From the NCBI GenBank assembly GCA_964399265.1, contig CAYNQF010000003.1, forward strand, positions 1 to 64,000: a stretch of DNA of 64,000 nt. Reading direction: 5' to 3'. Below the pieces are notes generated by a model that was not told where the DNA came from, searched no databases, and worked only from the letters and a program-made list of their open reading frames with translations. How positions within the stretch are numbered: position 1 is the stretch's first letter; the number at the start of each line of letters is the position of its first letter. A program made the position numbers and the translations under genes. Below, piece after piece: positions 55,351 through 63,676 of this stretch. Origin of the DNA: WJLY01 sp964399265 (GTDB lineage: Bacteria; Joyebacterota; Joyebacteria; Joyebacterales; Joyebacteraceae).

Positions 55351-57489
55351 CTATCCGAGTCCCCAGAGCATTCCTATTCTATAGACACCGAAGCTGACGA
55401 GCCAGGCTAATGCCGTCTGGTAGCCGATCGAGAACCACATCCAGCGAGCGCCGGCCTCGCGCTTGATGGCGATGACGGCGACGATGCATGGCGTATACAA
55501 CAGGACGAACACCATGAACGCAAAGGCCGAGAGCGGCGTGATACCGCTCGAGGGACTTGAGAGAGCTGACTGCAGCGACTTGCGATCCTGACCTTCCCCG
55601 ACGTGGTAGAGGACGCCCATCGTCGAGACGATGACCTCCTTCGCGACGAAGCCGGTCATGAGGCTCACGCCCATCTCCCACGTGAATCCCATCGGCGCGA
55701 CGACCGGGCTGATGAATTTTCCCGCCTGGCCTATGTACGAGGTCTCTATCTGTTGAGCCGCGTGGTCGTGCCGGAGTTGCGCGGCCTGCGCTGCCGCCGC
55801 GGGCGTCCCGGCGGCCTGGAGTGACGCCAGCTCCTGTTCGTACTCTGCCGTCCCGGGAGCCTCGGGGAATGCGCCCAGGAACCAGAGGATGACGGAAGCA
55901 ACGAGTATCACGCCGCCCATCTTCTGCAGGTATATCTTGGATCGCTCCCACATGTGGACCGTGAGCCCCTTGACGGTCGGGAACCTGTAGGGAGGAAGCT
56001 CCATGACGAACGGCGCGGGCGCGCTCCGGAAGAGCGTCGCCGCGAAGAGCCGCCCCATCAGCATGGCCATGACGATGCCCAGGAGGTAGATCGCGAAGAC
56101 CGCCGTGCCCGCCTTTCCCGCGAAGAACGTGCCCGCTATCAGGAGGTAGATGGGGAGCCGGGCGCTGCACGACATGAGCGGCACGAGCAGTGTAGTGAGG
56201 AGGCGGTCGCGGTTGGACTCGAGCGTCCTCGTCGCCATGATGGCCGGCACGCTGCACCCGAACCCCATCAGGAGAGGAATGAACGATTTTCCGTGCAGGC
56301 CCAGGCTGTGCATCAGCCTGTCCATCAGGAACGCGGCGCGTGCCATGTAGCCGGAGTCCTCGAGGAACGCCACACCGAGGAAGAGGATGAGGATGTTGGG
56401 CATGAACACGATGACGGAGCCCACGCCGCCCACAACGCCGTCCACGAGCAGCGAGGACAGCAGAGACTGGGGCAGCACGGCGCCCAGCGTCGCCGACAGC
56501 CAGCCCACGAACCGGGAGATCCACATCTCGGGGTAGTCGCCGATGCGGAACGTCACCTGGAAGAGGATCCACATGAGGAGAAGGAAGACCGGGTAGCCGA
56601 GAAACCTGTTCGTGAGGACCTCGTCGATCCTTCTCGAGTTCTCCATGCGGTCGACCGTCTGCTCCGTCAGCGCCTCCCGTAGCGCGCCCTCTATGTAGCC
56701 GTACCGTCCTTCCGAGATGACCTTCTCCGCGTCGGAGCCCGTGGCGTTCTCGATGTGCCGGGTAAGCCGTTCGACCGCCTCTCGCACGGCCGCCGCCTGC
56801 GGAGTGTCGCACGCGGCGAGCTTCATCGCCTCCGGGTCCCGTTCGAGCAGCTTGATCGCGGTCCACCTTACCGGAGCGGCGCTTCTTATCTCGTCGCACT
56901 TCTCAATGAGCCCGATCAGTTCAGTGAGTACGTCATCGACGTGCGGGCCGTAGGAGACGGGGACGTGCCTGTGATGCTCCTCGCGGTCCTCGGCGAGGTC
57001 GATCGCAGCGTCGAGCAGCGAGTGGATGCCTTCCTCACGGCTAGCGATCGTCGTTACGACCGGCGCACCCATCATCTGATGGAGCTTTTCGAGGTCGAGC
57101 GTGGCGCCGGAGCCCTCGAACTCGTCCCACATGTTCAGGTCGAGCACGAGGTCGACGCCCAGCTCCATGAGCTGGACGGTCAGGTAGAGGTTCCTGGCGA
57201 GGTTGCCGGTGTCGATGACGTGTATGACTATGTCGGGCGATTCTTCGACGATGAACGACCTGGCGGCGCGTTCTTCCACGGAGTAGGCCGTCAGGCTGTA
57301 CGTGCCGGGGAGGTCGACGACCTCGATCTCGTACCCTCGGTAGGAGAGGGACCCGATCTTCTTCTCTACGGTGACGCCCGGCCAGTTGCCTACCTTCTGC
57401 CTGGCTCCCGTCATCGCGTTGAAGACGGAGGTCTTGCCTGAGTTGGGGTTGCCCGCGAGGGCTATCCTCAGGCGCCTTTCTTCCACCAT
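55351..57489 (-). CDS. feoB: Ferrous iron transport protein B
   Basis: 712 residues from ATG 57489, which overlaps feoA by 22 bases in another frame. The N-terminal G domain has G-N-P-N-S-G-K-T-S (about 12-20), D-L-P-G-T-Y-S and N-M-W-D-E. A helical spacer is followed by two Gate regions and about ten TM helices with G-F-G-C-S-V-P and F-V-A-K-E. FeoB moves Fe2+ across the inner membrane with GTP control. The order regulator, Cys-rich small gene, feoA, feoB is an iron-uptake locus. Confidence 0.95.
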   Translation of the reverse strand: MVEERRLRIALAGNPNSGKTSVFNAMTGARQKVGNWPGVTVEKKIGSLSYRGYEIEVVDLPGTYSLTAYSVEERAARSFIVEESPDIVIHVIDTGNLARNLYLTVQLMELGVDLVLDLNMWDEFEGSGATLDLEKLHQMMGAPVVTTIASREEGIHSLLDAAIDLAEDREEHHRHVPVSYGPHVDDVLTELIGLIEKCDEIRSAAPVRWTAIKLLERDPEAMKLAACDTPQAAAVREAVERLTRHIENATGSDAEKVISEGRYGYIEGALREALTEQTVDRMENSRRIDEVLTNRFLGYPVFLLLMWILFQVTFRIGDYPEMWISRFVGWLSATLGAVLPQSLLSSLLVDGVVGGVGSVIVFMPNILILFLGVAFLEDSGYMARAAFLMDRLMHSLGLHGKSFIPLLMGFGCSVPAIMATRTLESNRDRLLTTLLVPLMSCSARLPIYLLIAGTFFAGKAGTAVFAIYLLGIVMAMLMGRLFAATLFRSAPAPFVMELPPYRFPTVKGLTVHMWERSKIYLQKMGGVILVASVILWFLGAFPEAPGTAEYEQELASLQAAGTPAAAAQAAQLRHDHAAQQIETSYIGQAGKFISPVVAPMGFTWEMGVSLMTGFVAKEVIVSTMGVLYHVGEGQDRKSLQSALSSPSSGITPLSAFAFMVFVLLYTPCIVAVIAIKREAGARWMWFSIGYQTALAWLVSFGVYRIGMLWGLG

Positions 57490-57827
57490 CCGCGCCCCTT
57501 GCCCCTGCGCAACCCGAACCTGCGACCGTGCGGGCGAAGCTCGTGGTCGCGCGGGCGACACCTCCCGCCGTGTCTCGGCCTGCATGTCTCCCCGGGTTCG
57601 ACGACCACGTGCATCGCCTCCTTGCGGCGCAGCGTGACGTGTGTCCCGCCGACGCAGTACTCGATGGGGTTCATGAGAGGCGCCAGCTTGATGACCCGCA
57701 CCGGGGCGCCCTTGATGAATCCCATGTCGAGGAGCCTGCGTCTGAACGCGCCCTCGCCGAGGACGTCCACGACGGTGCCGTCGTCGCCGGGCTGAAGAAC
57801 CGCCAGCGGTAGAGTCGAGTGCGTCAT
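57468..57827 (-). CDS. feoA: Ferrous iron transport protein A with a Cys/Arg-rich tail
   Basis: 119 residues. The FeoA SH3-like core (about 1-82) has L-L-D-M-G-F-I-K-G and A-P-L-x-N-P-I-E-Y, with a V-T-L-R-R end. The remaining 37 residues are unusually basic, with C-R-P-R-H-G-G-R-C, a possible metal or nucleotide-binding tail not seen in typical 75-85 residue FeoA. The start overlaps the Cys-rich small gene by 4 bases (ATGA), and its 3' end overlaps feoB. Confidence 0.92.
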   Translation of the reverse strand: MTHSTLPLAVLQPGDDGTVVDVLGEGAFRRRLLDMGFIKGAPVRVIKLAPLMNPIEYCVGGTHVTLRRKEAMHVVVEPGETCRPRHGGRCRPRDHELRPHGRRFGLRRGKGRGWWKKGA

Positions 57828-57994
57828 CGTAGTTCGTCCTCGCCGTGCTCAGTCGCTCGGGAGCCGTCGCAGTCGCCCGCCATCGGGCAGCCCGCGCACG
57901 GACCCGTCGAGGCGCGCCTGAACGAACGCCTCAGCATGATGCCGGCCGCGGCCACGGCCGCTATGAGAATCGCTGCAAGGATGATGCGTTCCAT
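57824..57994 (-). CDS. FeoB-associated Cys-rich small membrane protein (56 residues)
   Basis: A short gene read from ATG 57994 to TGA 57824. The product has one hydrophobic helix (I-I-L-A-A-I-L-I-A-A-V-A, about 4-19), a basic stretch, then C-A-G-C-P-M-A-G-D-C, a three-cysteine motif close to the FeoB-associated Cys-rich membrane protein family (C-x-x-C-P-x-x-x-x-C). The stop overlaps the feoA start (ATGA). Such proteins accompany FeoB and may bind Fe or FeS. The RBS is weak. Confidence 0.75.
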   Translation of the reverse strand: MERIILAAILIAAVAAAGIMLRRSFRRASTGPCAGCPMAGDCDGSRATEHGEDELR

Positions 57995-58032
57995 GTTCGT
58001 TCCGTCTCGCCGTGCTCGTCGTATCGAGCTGC

Positions 58033-58407
58033 TCAGTCGACAGCGCTCTCGTCCATGAACCGGACGAGCCTGGTCTTCGTTTCCTCAGAGAGCCCGTGTT
58101 CCAGCTTACATGCCTCGCCGTCGGCGGTCTCTGCGTCGACCCCGAGAATCTCGTGAATGAAGCGGAAGAGAGCGCGGTGGATCGCGTAGACGTTCTGGGC
58201 CTTCGCGCGCCCCTTGTCGGTGAGGACTATCTTCCCGTAGCGCTCCTGGCGAACGTACCCGCCCTTCTTGAGCGAGACGACCGCGGCGCGCGCGGTGGGG
58301 ATGGTTACCTCGCGCTCAGCGGCTACCTGCGACACGCCCACCGTGTCGTTCTCGAGCGACAGCAGGTAGATCGTCTCCAGATAGTCAGCCGCCCTCGGCG
58401 TAAGCAT
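58033..58407 (-). CDS. DtxR/MntR-family metal-dependent repressor
   Basis: 124 residues from ATG 58407 (GAGGT five bases upstream). The N-terminal winged helix begins L-T-P-R-A-A-D-Y-L-E-T-I-Y, the DtxR hallmark, followed by the dimerisation helices with H-R-A-L-F-R-F-I and C-K-L-E-H (metal ligands Cys, Glu, His). Length suits the short MntR-like class without an SH3 domain. It probably represses the feo genes and itself when Fe2+ (or Mn2+) is plentiful. Confidence 0.9.
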   Translation of the reverse strand: MLTPRAADYLETIYLLSLENDTVGVSQVAAEREVTIPTARAAVVSLKKGGYVRQERYGKIVLTDKGRAKAQNVYAIHRALFRFIHEILGVDAETADGEACKLEHGLSEETKTRLVRFMDESAVD

Positions 58408-58419
58408 GATTGACCTCAC

Positions 58420-58446
58420 ATTGTAAGACTATTCTTACTTTAGCAA
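58420..58446 (-). promoter_or_regulatory. Promoter of the DtxR-type gene with a palindromic operator
   Basis: On the minus strand TTGCTA (58446-58441), 15-base spacer, TACAAT (58425-58420). Inside it lies GTAAGA-CTAT-TCTTAC (58423-58438), a 6-bp inverted repeat overlapping the -10, well placed for autorepression. Confidence 0.55.
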
Positions 58447-58478
58447 GAACGGGGCCCCCTGTCAAGGTGAACAGGGAC

Positions 58479-59867
58479 TCAGCGGTAGAGGGCCTTGATC
58501 GCGCCCCAGGAGGTGGGCCGGACGGAGGGCTGGGAGCACTCTTCTCCGCGGGCGCCGATCAGGACGCCCCAGGCGTTGTTGCCGGGGAGGCAGGGAGAGG
58601 TGGAGGCGAGCGACAGGTCGCCCGCGCCGGGGTCGCAGAAGAGCGGGTCCAGGCAGATGAGGTCTCCGCCGTCGCAGGCGGCACCGCAGATGTCGTCCCC
58701 GCTCGCGTTCCCGAAGGAGCAGCAGTCGATCACGTCGAGACTGCTCGTGGCGTCGCAGTAGAACGAAAGTCCCCTCGTCGTCTCCGCCGTCGTGGCGCTA
58801 TCGCGGCCGTGGTCCGGCTGACGATCTGCCTCTCCGCGCAGCGCGTAACCCGACGACGCGAAGAGAGAGCGAATGAGCGTCGCGTGTGAGTCGCTCACCG
58901 CATAGAGTGCCTCGCCGTCGGCGGCTCCCTGGGCCCGGTTGGCGTAGCAAGTGACGTTAGTAAGTGTGGGTGATGCCTTCTGACAGTGAAGAGCGCCACC
59001 GCCATCGGCTGACCCTGCGATGTTCCCGATGAACGTTACGTTCACGAGCGTCGGCGACGAGTCGTAGCACGCGAGTCCGCCGCCCTTGTTGGCGAGGTTG
59101 TCCTCGAAGGTGGAGCGGACGACGCTCACGTCCGAATCGAACTTGCAAAAGAGCCCGCCGCCCGCGCCCTTGAACGTGTTCGTGTTGTTCGCGAACGTGC
59201 AGTCGGAGAACTTCGCGCTCGAGCCCCACGTGCAGTAGACGCCTCCACCTCCGGTGTACGCGTAGTTGGACTCGAAACGCACGTTCCTGAAGACGGGGAC
59301 GCAGTCCTTGTTGATGTAGACTCCACCGCCTGGACCGCCGTAGCTTTGGTTGTCGGTCACGATGCAGTTTGTGAACTTCGGACTGGTCGGCGTCTGCGGC
59401 GTGGGCGAACCGTCGATGAAGATACCCGCGCCCTCGTAGTAGGGTAGAGACTGACGCCCACCGGCGATGGTGAACCCATCTATGACGCAGGTCGTGTCCT
59501 GGCCGCCGTTCACGAAGATGAAGATGCGGTAACTGCCTATGCCCTGGTTGTCTATGAGCGTTTCCTCCGCGCCGTCGCGGCTCCTCAGGACCAGGTTCTT
59601 CGTCCCGAACTCGATGTCGCGGTTACCCTCGCCGGTGTACGTGCCGGGGTAGACGAGTACGGTGTCGCCCTCGGATGCCGCGTCGACGCCGGCCTGTATC
59701 GTCCGGTGGTCGCCCGAATCTCCGACGTCGACGACTATAGTAGACGCGGCCGCGTCGCCGGATGTCACGAGCGGCGTTCCCAGCACGGCCGCGGCGGCCC
59801 AGAGAAGGGCCGCCGCCGTCGCGTGCGAGTGTCGAGCCGTGTGCCTCCGTGTGGCGCCGTCTACCAA
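58479..59867 (-). CDS. Secreted right-handed beta-helix protein ending in T-S-W-G-x-I-K tag
   Basis: 462 residues from TTG 59867, supported by AAGGAGG seven bases upstream. A signal peptide (hydrophobic A-A-A-L-L-W-A-A-A-A near 18-27) precedes a beta-helix (about 60-420) of repeated G-G-G-V-Y/G-G-G-L turns and N-C/V-T-F rungs, similar to pectate-lyase-like or polymorphic surface proteins. It ends T-S-W-G-A-I-K-A-L-Y-R. Its start overlaps the end of the PLP enzyme gene by 7 bases. Function unknown: surface carbohydrate binding or cleavage is plausible, but no catalytic residues are claimed. Confidence 0.78.
   Translation of the reverse strand: MVDGATRRHTARHSHATAAALLWAAAAVLGTPLVTSGDAAASTIVVDVGDSGDHRTIQAGVDAASEGDTVLVYPGTYTGEGNRDIEFGTKNLVLRSRDGAEETLIDNQGIGSYRIFIFVNGGQDTTCVIDGFTIAGGRQSLPYYEGAGIFIDGSPTPQTPTSPKFTNCIVTDNQSYGGPGGGVYINKDCVPVFRNVRFESNYAYTGGGGVYCTWGSSAKFSDCTFANNTNTFKGAGGGLFCKFDSDVSVVRSTFEDNLANKGGGLACYDSSPTLVNVTFIGNIAGSADGGGALHCQKASPTLTNVTCYANRAQGAADGEALYAVSDSHATLIRSLFASSGYALRGEADRQPDHGRDSATTAETTRGLSFYCDATSSLDVIDCCSFGNASGDDICGAACDGGDLICLDPLFCDPGAGDLSLASTSPCLPGNNAWGVLIGARGEECSQPSVRPTSWGAIKALYR
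58482..58514 (-). other. Proposed C-terminal sorting tag T-S-W-G-A-I-K-A-L-Y-R
   Basis: The last 11 codons of the beta-helix gene. They match the last 11 residues of the pectate-lyase-like gene at 62438-62470 at 7 identical positions, with Y/F aromatic exchange near the end. Confidence 0.5.
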
Positions 59868-61249
59868 CCCCGCGCCTCCTTGAGAAGCCTGTCGGTCTCG
59901 GCGACCTTGGCCTGCTCGGCGAGCCAGAATTCGGGGTCGCGCTGCGCGTCGAGCTGTTCGACCGTCTTCCCCTGCTGCTCGACCCACGTGTAGTACTTCA
60001 GATTGAACCAGCTCTGCTTGGCCAGGCGGGTACCCTCGCGTATCCAGTCGAGCTTGGCGCCGTGGAATATCGAGCCCACCCTGACGGCCGCCTCTATCTC
60101 GTCCATCGGCCCGTACGTCTCGGTGAGGTCGGCCATCACCGAGTGGTAGCGGTCCATCGTGTCGGTCGCCACCGTGAACACGGTCTGGTCGCTCCCCATC
60201 TGGTAGAACTTGGCCGTCTTGATCGCGGCGAGTACGTTGCAGACGCCCGAGATCCCCATGATCTCGCTCATCTCCCGGATGCTCTCCTCTGGGACGCCGT
60301 AGCGGTCGGACATGATCTTCCAGCCCGCCTCCTCAGTCAGGAGCTGGAGGCCCTTCTTCGATTCGATGTCGTCGATGCACATGATGGCGTCCATCTCGAA
60401 CACGTTGTGGATCCAGGTGACGTGCTTGTCGCCGATGCCCTGGATGTCGTGTCCGCCGTACCCGTTCCAGTAGAGCGTCGGGCACTCGATCGGCTCGACG
60501 CCGATCGTGAGGGCGTCGTGGAACTCATGCTTGAGACGCTCGCCGGCCGCTATCGTTCCGGCCGAGCCCATCGCCGACACGAACGCCGCGACTCGGCCGT
60601 TGCCGATGCCCTTCTCGTGCAGCTCTCGGGCGACCTCGATGCAGGAGCTGCCGGTGCAGTAGTAGTGGAAGCGGTAGTTCCCGAACTCTTCGAACTGGTT
60701 CATGATGCGGTTCTTGGGGTCCTTCCGCAGTTCGTTCGCCTTGTCGTAGATCTCCTTGACGTTGCTCTCGCAACCGGGCGTCTTGACGTACTGCGCGCCG
60801 AACCACTCGATCTGCTCGAACCGCTCGCGGCTCATGAGCTCGGGCAGTATAACGATCGAGTCGTAGCCCATCCTCGGGCCTACGTATGCGCCACCTATTC
60901 CGTAGTTCCCGGTCGACGGCCACACGAGCGTGTGCTCGCCCGGCTCGATGTCGCCGTGGAGCTGATGCTCGATGCAGACGGAATACGTGGCACCGACCTT
61001 GTGGCTCCTCGTGGGGAAATCCTTGCTGTATAGGACCGCGATGTTGGCGTCGACGCCCGTCAGCTCCTTCGGCAGTACGACGTGGTATATGCGGCCCTCG
61101 GTGTTCCTCCATGTGATGTTGAAGAGGTTGTACTCCGAGAGCGGGTCGTTCTTCGCCGCTTCGAGCGCCTTTGCGCGAACGTCCTGGCGGATCTTGTCGG
61201 GATGCAGCATCTCTTCGAAAGTGGGTCCGTAAACGTGCTTCCTGGTCAT
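59861..61249 (-). CDS. PLP-dependent fold type II lyase/synthase-like enzyme
   Basis: 462 residues from ATG 61249 (AGGAG upstream). Fold type II signatures: R-S-H-K-V-G-A-T-Y with the PLP lysine, S-T-G-N-Y-G-I-G-G (substrate loop) and G-S-A-G-T-I-A-A-G (phosphate loop). This is the cysteine synthase/threonine dehydratase superfamily, but the long N-terminus and the extended C-terminal half differ from CysK, so the reaction is not assigned. The gene overlaps the beta-helix start by 7 bases. Confidence 0.82.
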   Translation of the reverse strand: MTRKHVYGPTFEEMLHPDKIRQDVRAKALEAAKNDPLSEYNLFNITWRNTEGRIYHVVLPKELTGVDANIAVLYSKDFPTRSHKVGATYSVCIEHQLHGDIEPGEHTLVWPSTGNYGIGGAYVGPRMGYDSIVILPELMSRERFEQIEWFGAQYVKTPGCESNVKEIYDKANELRKDPKNRIMNQFEEFGNYRFHYYCTGSSCIEVARELHEKGIGNGRVAAFVSAMGSAGTIAAGERLKHEFHDALTIGVEPIECPTLYWNGYGGHDIQGIGDKHVTWIHNVFEMDAIMCIDDIESKKGLQLLTEEAGWKIMSDRYGVPEESIREMSEIMGISGVCNVLAAIKTAKFYQMGSDQTVFTVATDTMDRYHSVMADLTETYGPMDEIEAAVRVGSIFHGAKLDWIREGTRLAKQSWFNLKYYTWVEQQGKTVEQLDAQRDPEFWLAEQAKVAETDRLLKEARGW

Positions 61250-61292
61250 TCTGTCTCCTGTTGTCACAGCCCGCCCGTTCGAGGTTGCGGGC

Positions 61293-62288
61293 CTACATGT
61301 CCACCTGCAACTCGAGGATGTCTCCATCCTCCACCACGTGATCTCCGTCAACCGTCTGTCCGTCGAACTTCCCGGAGCCCCAGACGCGGGCGGTCCTCAG
61401 CTTGTCTCCGAACTCCCTGTGTATCTTCCTGGCCACGTCGGTCACAGTGCTGCCTCGAGGCATGATGAACGGACGGTTCATGTCGGCCGGCTTGCCCGGG
61501 ACCTTTCCGTAGACGCGGACGATCCTGAGCATCGCGACCAGCGTGCGCTTCAGTTCGTCCATCCCATGTCCCAGGCCGGCACAGACAGGAACGATCAGAA
61601 ATTCGTCTCCGATCACCTCGCGCAGAAACGCCAGGTTCTCTGCCGCGTCCGGGCTGTCGGTCTTGTTCGCGACCACGATCGTCGGCTTGACGTCGCGCGG
61701 CAACTCGTCCTCGGAGGGGTCGTGTCTGCGGCTCAGGCGGATGTGCTTCTCGGCCAGCGCGTCCTTGACGAACTGGAATGAGTCCACGCAGTCGTCGGCG
61801 TCAAGGTCGACCACGAGGAGTGCGGCGTCCGCGTTCCGTATGATCTCCGGAACCCACGAGTCTATGTGGTCCGGGGACAGAGGAGGAATGTCGATGAGCT
61901 GCAGCTGGATGTCCTCGTACGGCATCATCGCCGGTTGCGGCGCCCGCGTGGTGAAGGGGTAGGGGGCAACCTCCGGCTCGGCGTTCGTCGCTATCGCCAC
62001 GAGCTGTGACTTCCCTACGTTGGGGGTGCCGATCAGCACGACCTGCGGCGCCTCCTCCTTAGGGACGTGGTACGACGGTCCGGAGCGCCCCTTCTTGCGG
62101 CTCTGCTGCTCCTCCTCGCGGAGCTTCGAGAGCCTTCTGCGCATGTCCGCGCGCAGATGGTCGGTGCCCTTGTGTTTCGGGCATACGGCCATCATCTCCT
62201 GCAGGGCAGCGATCCGCTCCTGCACGGTCTTCGCTTCGCGGAACTTCCGCTCCGCTACCTTGAAATCAGGTGGAAGATTCGCAGGCAT
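61293..62288 (-). CDS. DRG/Obg-like GTPase with C-terminal TGS domain
   Basis: 331 residues. A helical N-terminus (about 1-75) precedes the G domain: G-T-P-N-V-G-K-S-Q (about 86-94), V-V-A-N-K-T-D (G4), and a C-terminal TGS domain (about 268-331) with M-P-R-G-S-T-V-T-D-V-A. The G3 motif D-x-x-G appears as D-I-P-P, lacking the glycine. DRG-type GTPases act on ribosomes or translation. GGAGG lies upstream of ATG 62288. Confidence 0.85.
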   Translation of the reverse strand: MPANLPPDFKVAERKFREAKTVQERIAALQEMMAVCPKHKGTDHLRADMRRRLSKLREEEQQSRKKGRSGPSYHVPKEEAPQVVLIGTPNVGKSQLVAIATNAEPEVAPYPFTTRAPQPAMMPYEDIQLQLIDIPPLSPDHIDSWVPEIIRNADAALLVVDLDADDCVDSFQFVKDALAEKHIRLSRRHDPSEDELPRDVKPTIVVANKTDSPDAAENLAFLREVIGDEFLIVPVCAGLGHGMDELKRTLVAMLRIVRVYGKVPGKPADMNRPFIMPRGSTVTDVARKIHREFGDKLRTARVWGSGKFDGQTVDGDHVVEDGDILELQVDM

Positions 62289-62361
62289 GCCTTCTCCGGG
62301 ACCTCCGTCTCATAGCCGAAGTACGATGATAACGCGTGACGGGGTCGCCAGACAACAACGA

Positions 62362-62387
62362 CCGCCACGGGAACGAGCCCGTGGCGG
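62362..62387 (-). terminator. Terminator of the pectate-lyase-like gene
   Basis: A 10-bp stem CCGCCACGGG / CCCGTGGCGG (62362-62371 with 62378-62387), loop of six. On the minus strand it is followed by a T/G run (TCGTTGTTGT). Confidence 0.65.
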
Positions 62388-62434
62388 CCGTCTTTCGGAC
62401 TCCTGGTCGACGCTCCCCCGGTCCGGTACCGGTT

Positions 62435-63514
62435 CTAGCGGAACATCGACTTAATGAAACCCCAAGATGTCGATTCTACCGGCGTTCCCGTCGTGGCGAG
62501 GATGTAGCTCTGGTCCTCGGAATCGCGCGGCCAGGCGCCCGCCTCGTTGAGCACGGCCTCGAGCGCTTCGGCCGGCCCCATCTCCGTCACCTGCGGTGCG
62601 GGGTATCTGATGCCCGTGGTCCCGCACGCGCCGCACGAGGAAGGCATCAGATTTCCGCTCATGTAGACGCCCTCGGCGTCTTCGCTGATGACGATCGCGT
62701 CGTGCTCGTCGCTCCTGGGAGTGGCGAGGTAGTAGTTGTTCACCAGATTCGCTGTCGTTCCGTTGCGCAGACGCGTGCCGTAGTTCGTCGACCAGTCGCA
62801 GATCACGTTGTTGACCATGTCGACGTTGTCGGCGTCGTCCAACTGCGGATTGCGCTCGTCGCCACCCACGTAGAGGTTGTGGTGGAGCGACAGGTTGTAG
62901 AGGTCGGTCCGTATGAGCGAGTTCTTCACCGTCTCGGCGATGATGCACCACTGGACCGTCACGTCGTGCGCCCGGTCGGAGATGTCGACACACCCATCGC
63001 CTCCGCGACGGAACGAGCAGTGGTCGACGACGACGTTGTATGCGTCGTCCCAGATCCGAAGATTGTCTCCGAGATCGGGGTCGGGCGCATCGCATACGCG
63101 GATGTTCCTGACGATGATGTCGTGGCACTCCTTGAGGTCCAGGAGCGCGCCGGTTACACCCGTGTTCTCCGCGGTGATGGTAATGCCCGGCGAGGGTGCG
63201 GTCGTGCCGTCGATGGTGATGTAGCTGCCCGATACTCTGATCGTGCTCGTTAGCTCGATCGTTCCACTCACCGCGAACGTCACGTTGCGGTTGGAGCCGG
63301 CGAGCGCGTCGCGCAGCGTGCCCGGCCCGCTGTCCGCGAGCGATGTTACCTGATAGTCGGTTCCGCCCGAACCTCCTGGCGTGTCAGCTCCGTACCCCTC
63401 GAGCGGCCGGTCTCTCAAGCCGGCTGCCGCCGTCGCGGCCTCGGGGGCGGTCGCGAGTGCTGCAGTGAGGAGAAGGAGACCTGACAGAACCAGGATCACA
63501 GATGCAGTGCGCAT
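62435..63514 (-). CDS. Secreted pectate-lyase-like beta-helix protein ending in T-S-W-G-x-I-K tag
   Basis: 359 residues from ATG 63514 (GGAGGG upstream). Signal peptide (1 to about 28), then a polysaccharide lyase 1-like beta-helix: V-T-S-L-A-D-S-G-P-G-T-L-R-D-A (about 55-69), D-G-T at the turn, the I-V-R-N-I-R-V and V-V-V-D-H-C-S-F rungs, and D-G-C-V-D-I-S. The Asp-rich Ca2+-site region looks complete, so pectate cleavage is possible. It ends T-S-W-G-F-I-K-S-M-F-R. A secreted plant or algal polysaccharide enzyme is inferred. Confidence 0.85.
   Translation of the reverse strand: MRTASVILVLSGLLLLTAALATAPEAATAAAGLRDRPLEGYGADTPGGSGGTDYQVTSLADSGPGTLRDALAGSNRNVTFAVSGTIELTSTIRVSGSYITIDGTTAPSPGITITAENTGVTGALLDLKECHDIIVRNIRVCDAPDPDLGDNLRIWDDAYNVVVDHCSFRRGGDGCVDISDRAHDVTVQWCIIAETVKNSLIRTDLYNLSLHHNLYVGGDERNPQLDDADNVDMVNNVICDWSTNYGTRLRNGTTANLVNNYYLATPRSDEHDAIVISEDAEGVYMSGNLMPSSCGACGTTGIRYPAPQVTEMGPAEALEAVLNEAGAWPRDSEDQSYILATTGTPVESTSWGFIKSMFR
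62438..62470 (-). other. Proposed C-terminal sorting tag T-S-W-G-F-I-K-S-M-F-R
   Basis: The last 11 codons of the pectate-lyase-like gene, matching the tag of the beta-helix protein at 58482-58514. Confidence 0.5.
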
Positions 63515-63537
63515 GTCATCCCTCCTTCGTTCCGGAC

Positions 63538-63566
63538 AACGTAGCATTGAGTGCCCAGAACTGCAA
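63538..63566 (-). promoter_or_regulatory. Putative promoter of the pectate-lyase-like gene
   Basis: On the minus strand TTGCAG (63566-63561), 17 bases, TACGTT (63543-63538). Weak match. Confidence 0.3.
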
Positions 63567-63593
63567 GAAATGTTCCTCTGGAGGGGGCATTTC

Positions 63594-63622
63594 TTTCCTA
63601 CGTGAAACACCTGTGATAGAAT
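63594..63622 (+). promoter_or_regulatory. Putative extended -10 promoter of the right-edge beta-helix gene
   Basis: TTTCCT (63594-63599), 17 bases, TAGAAT (63617-63622) with TGA just before it, giving an extended -10 (TGATAGAAT). Confidence 0.45.
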
Positions 63623-63676
63623 CGAACATATCCTTGTGGGTGCACGCTCTTGGTTGACTGCCGGAGGGATGGAGAG

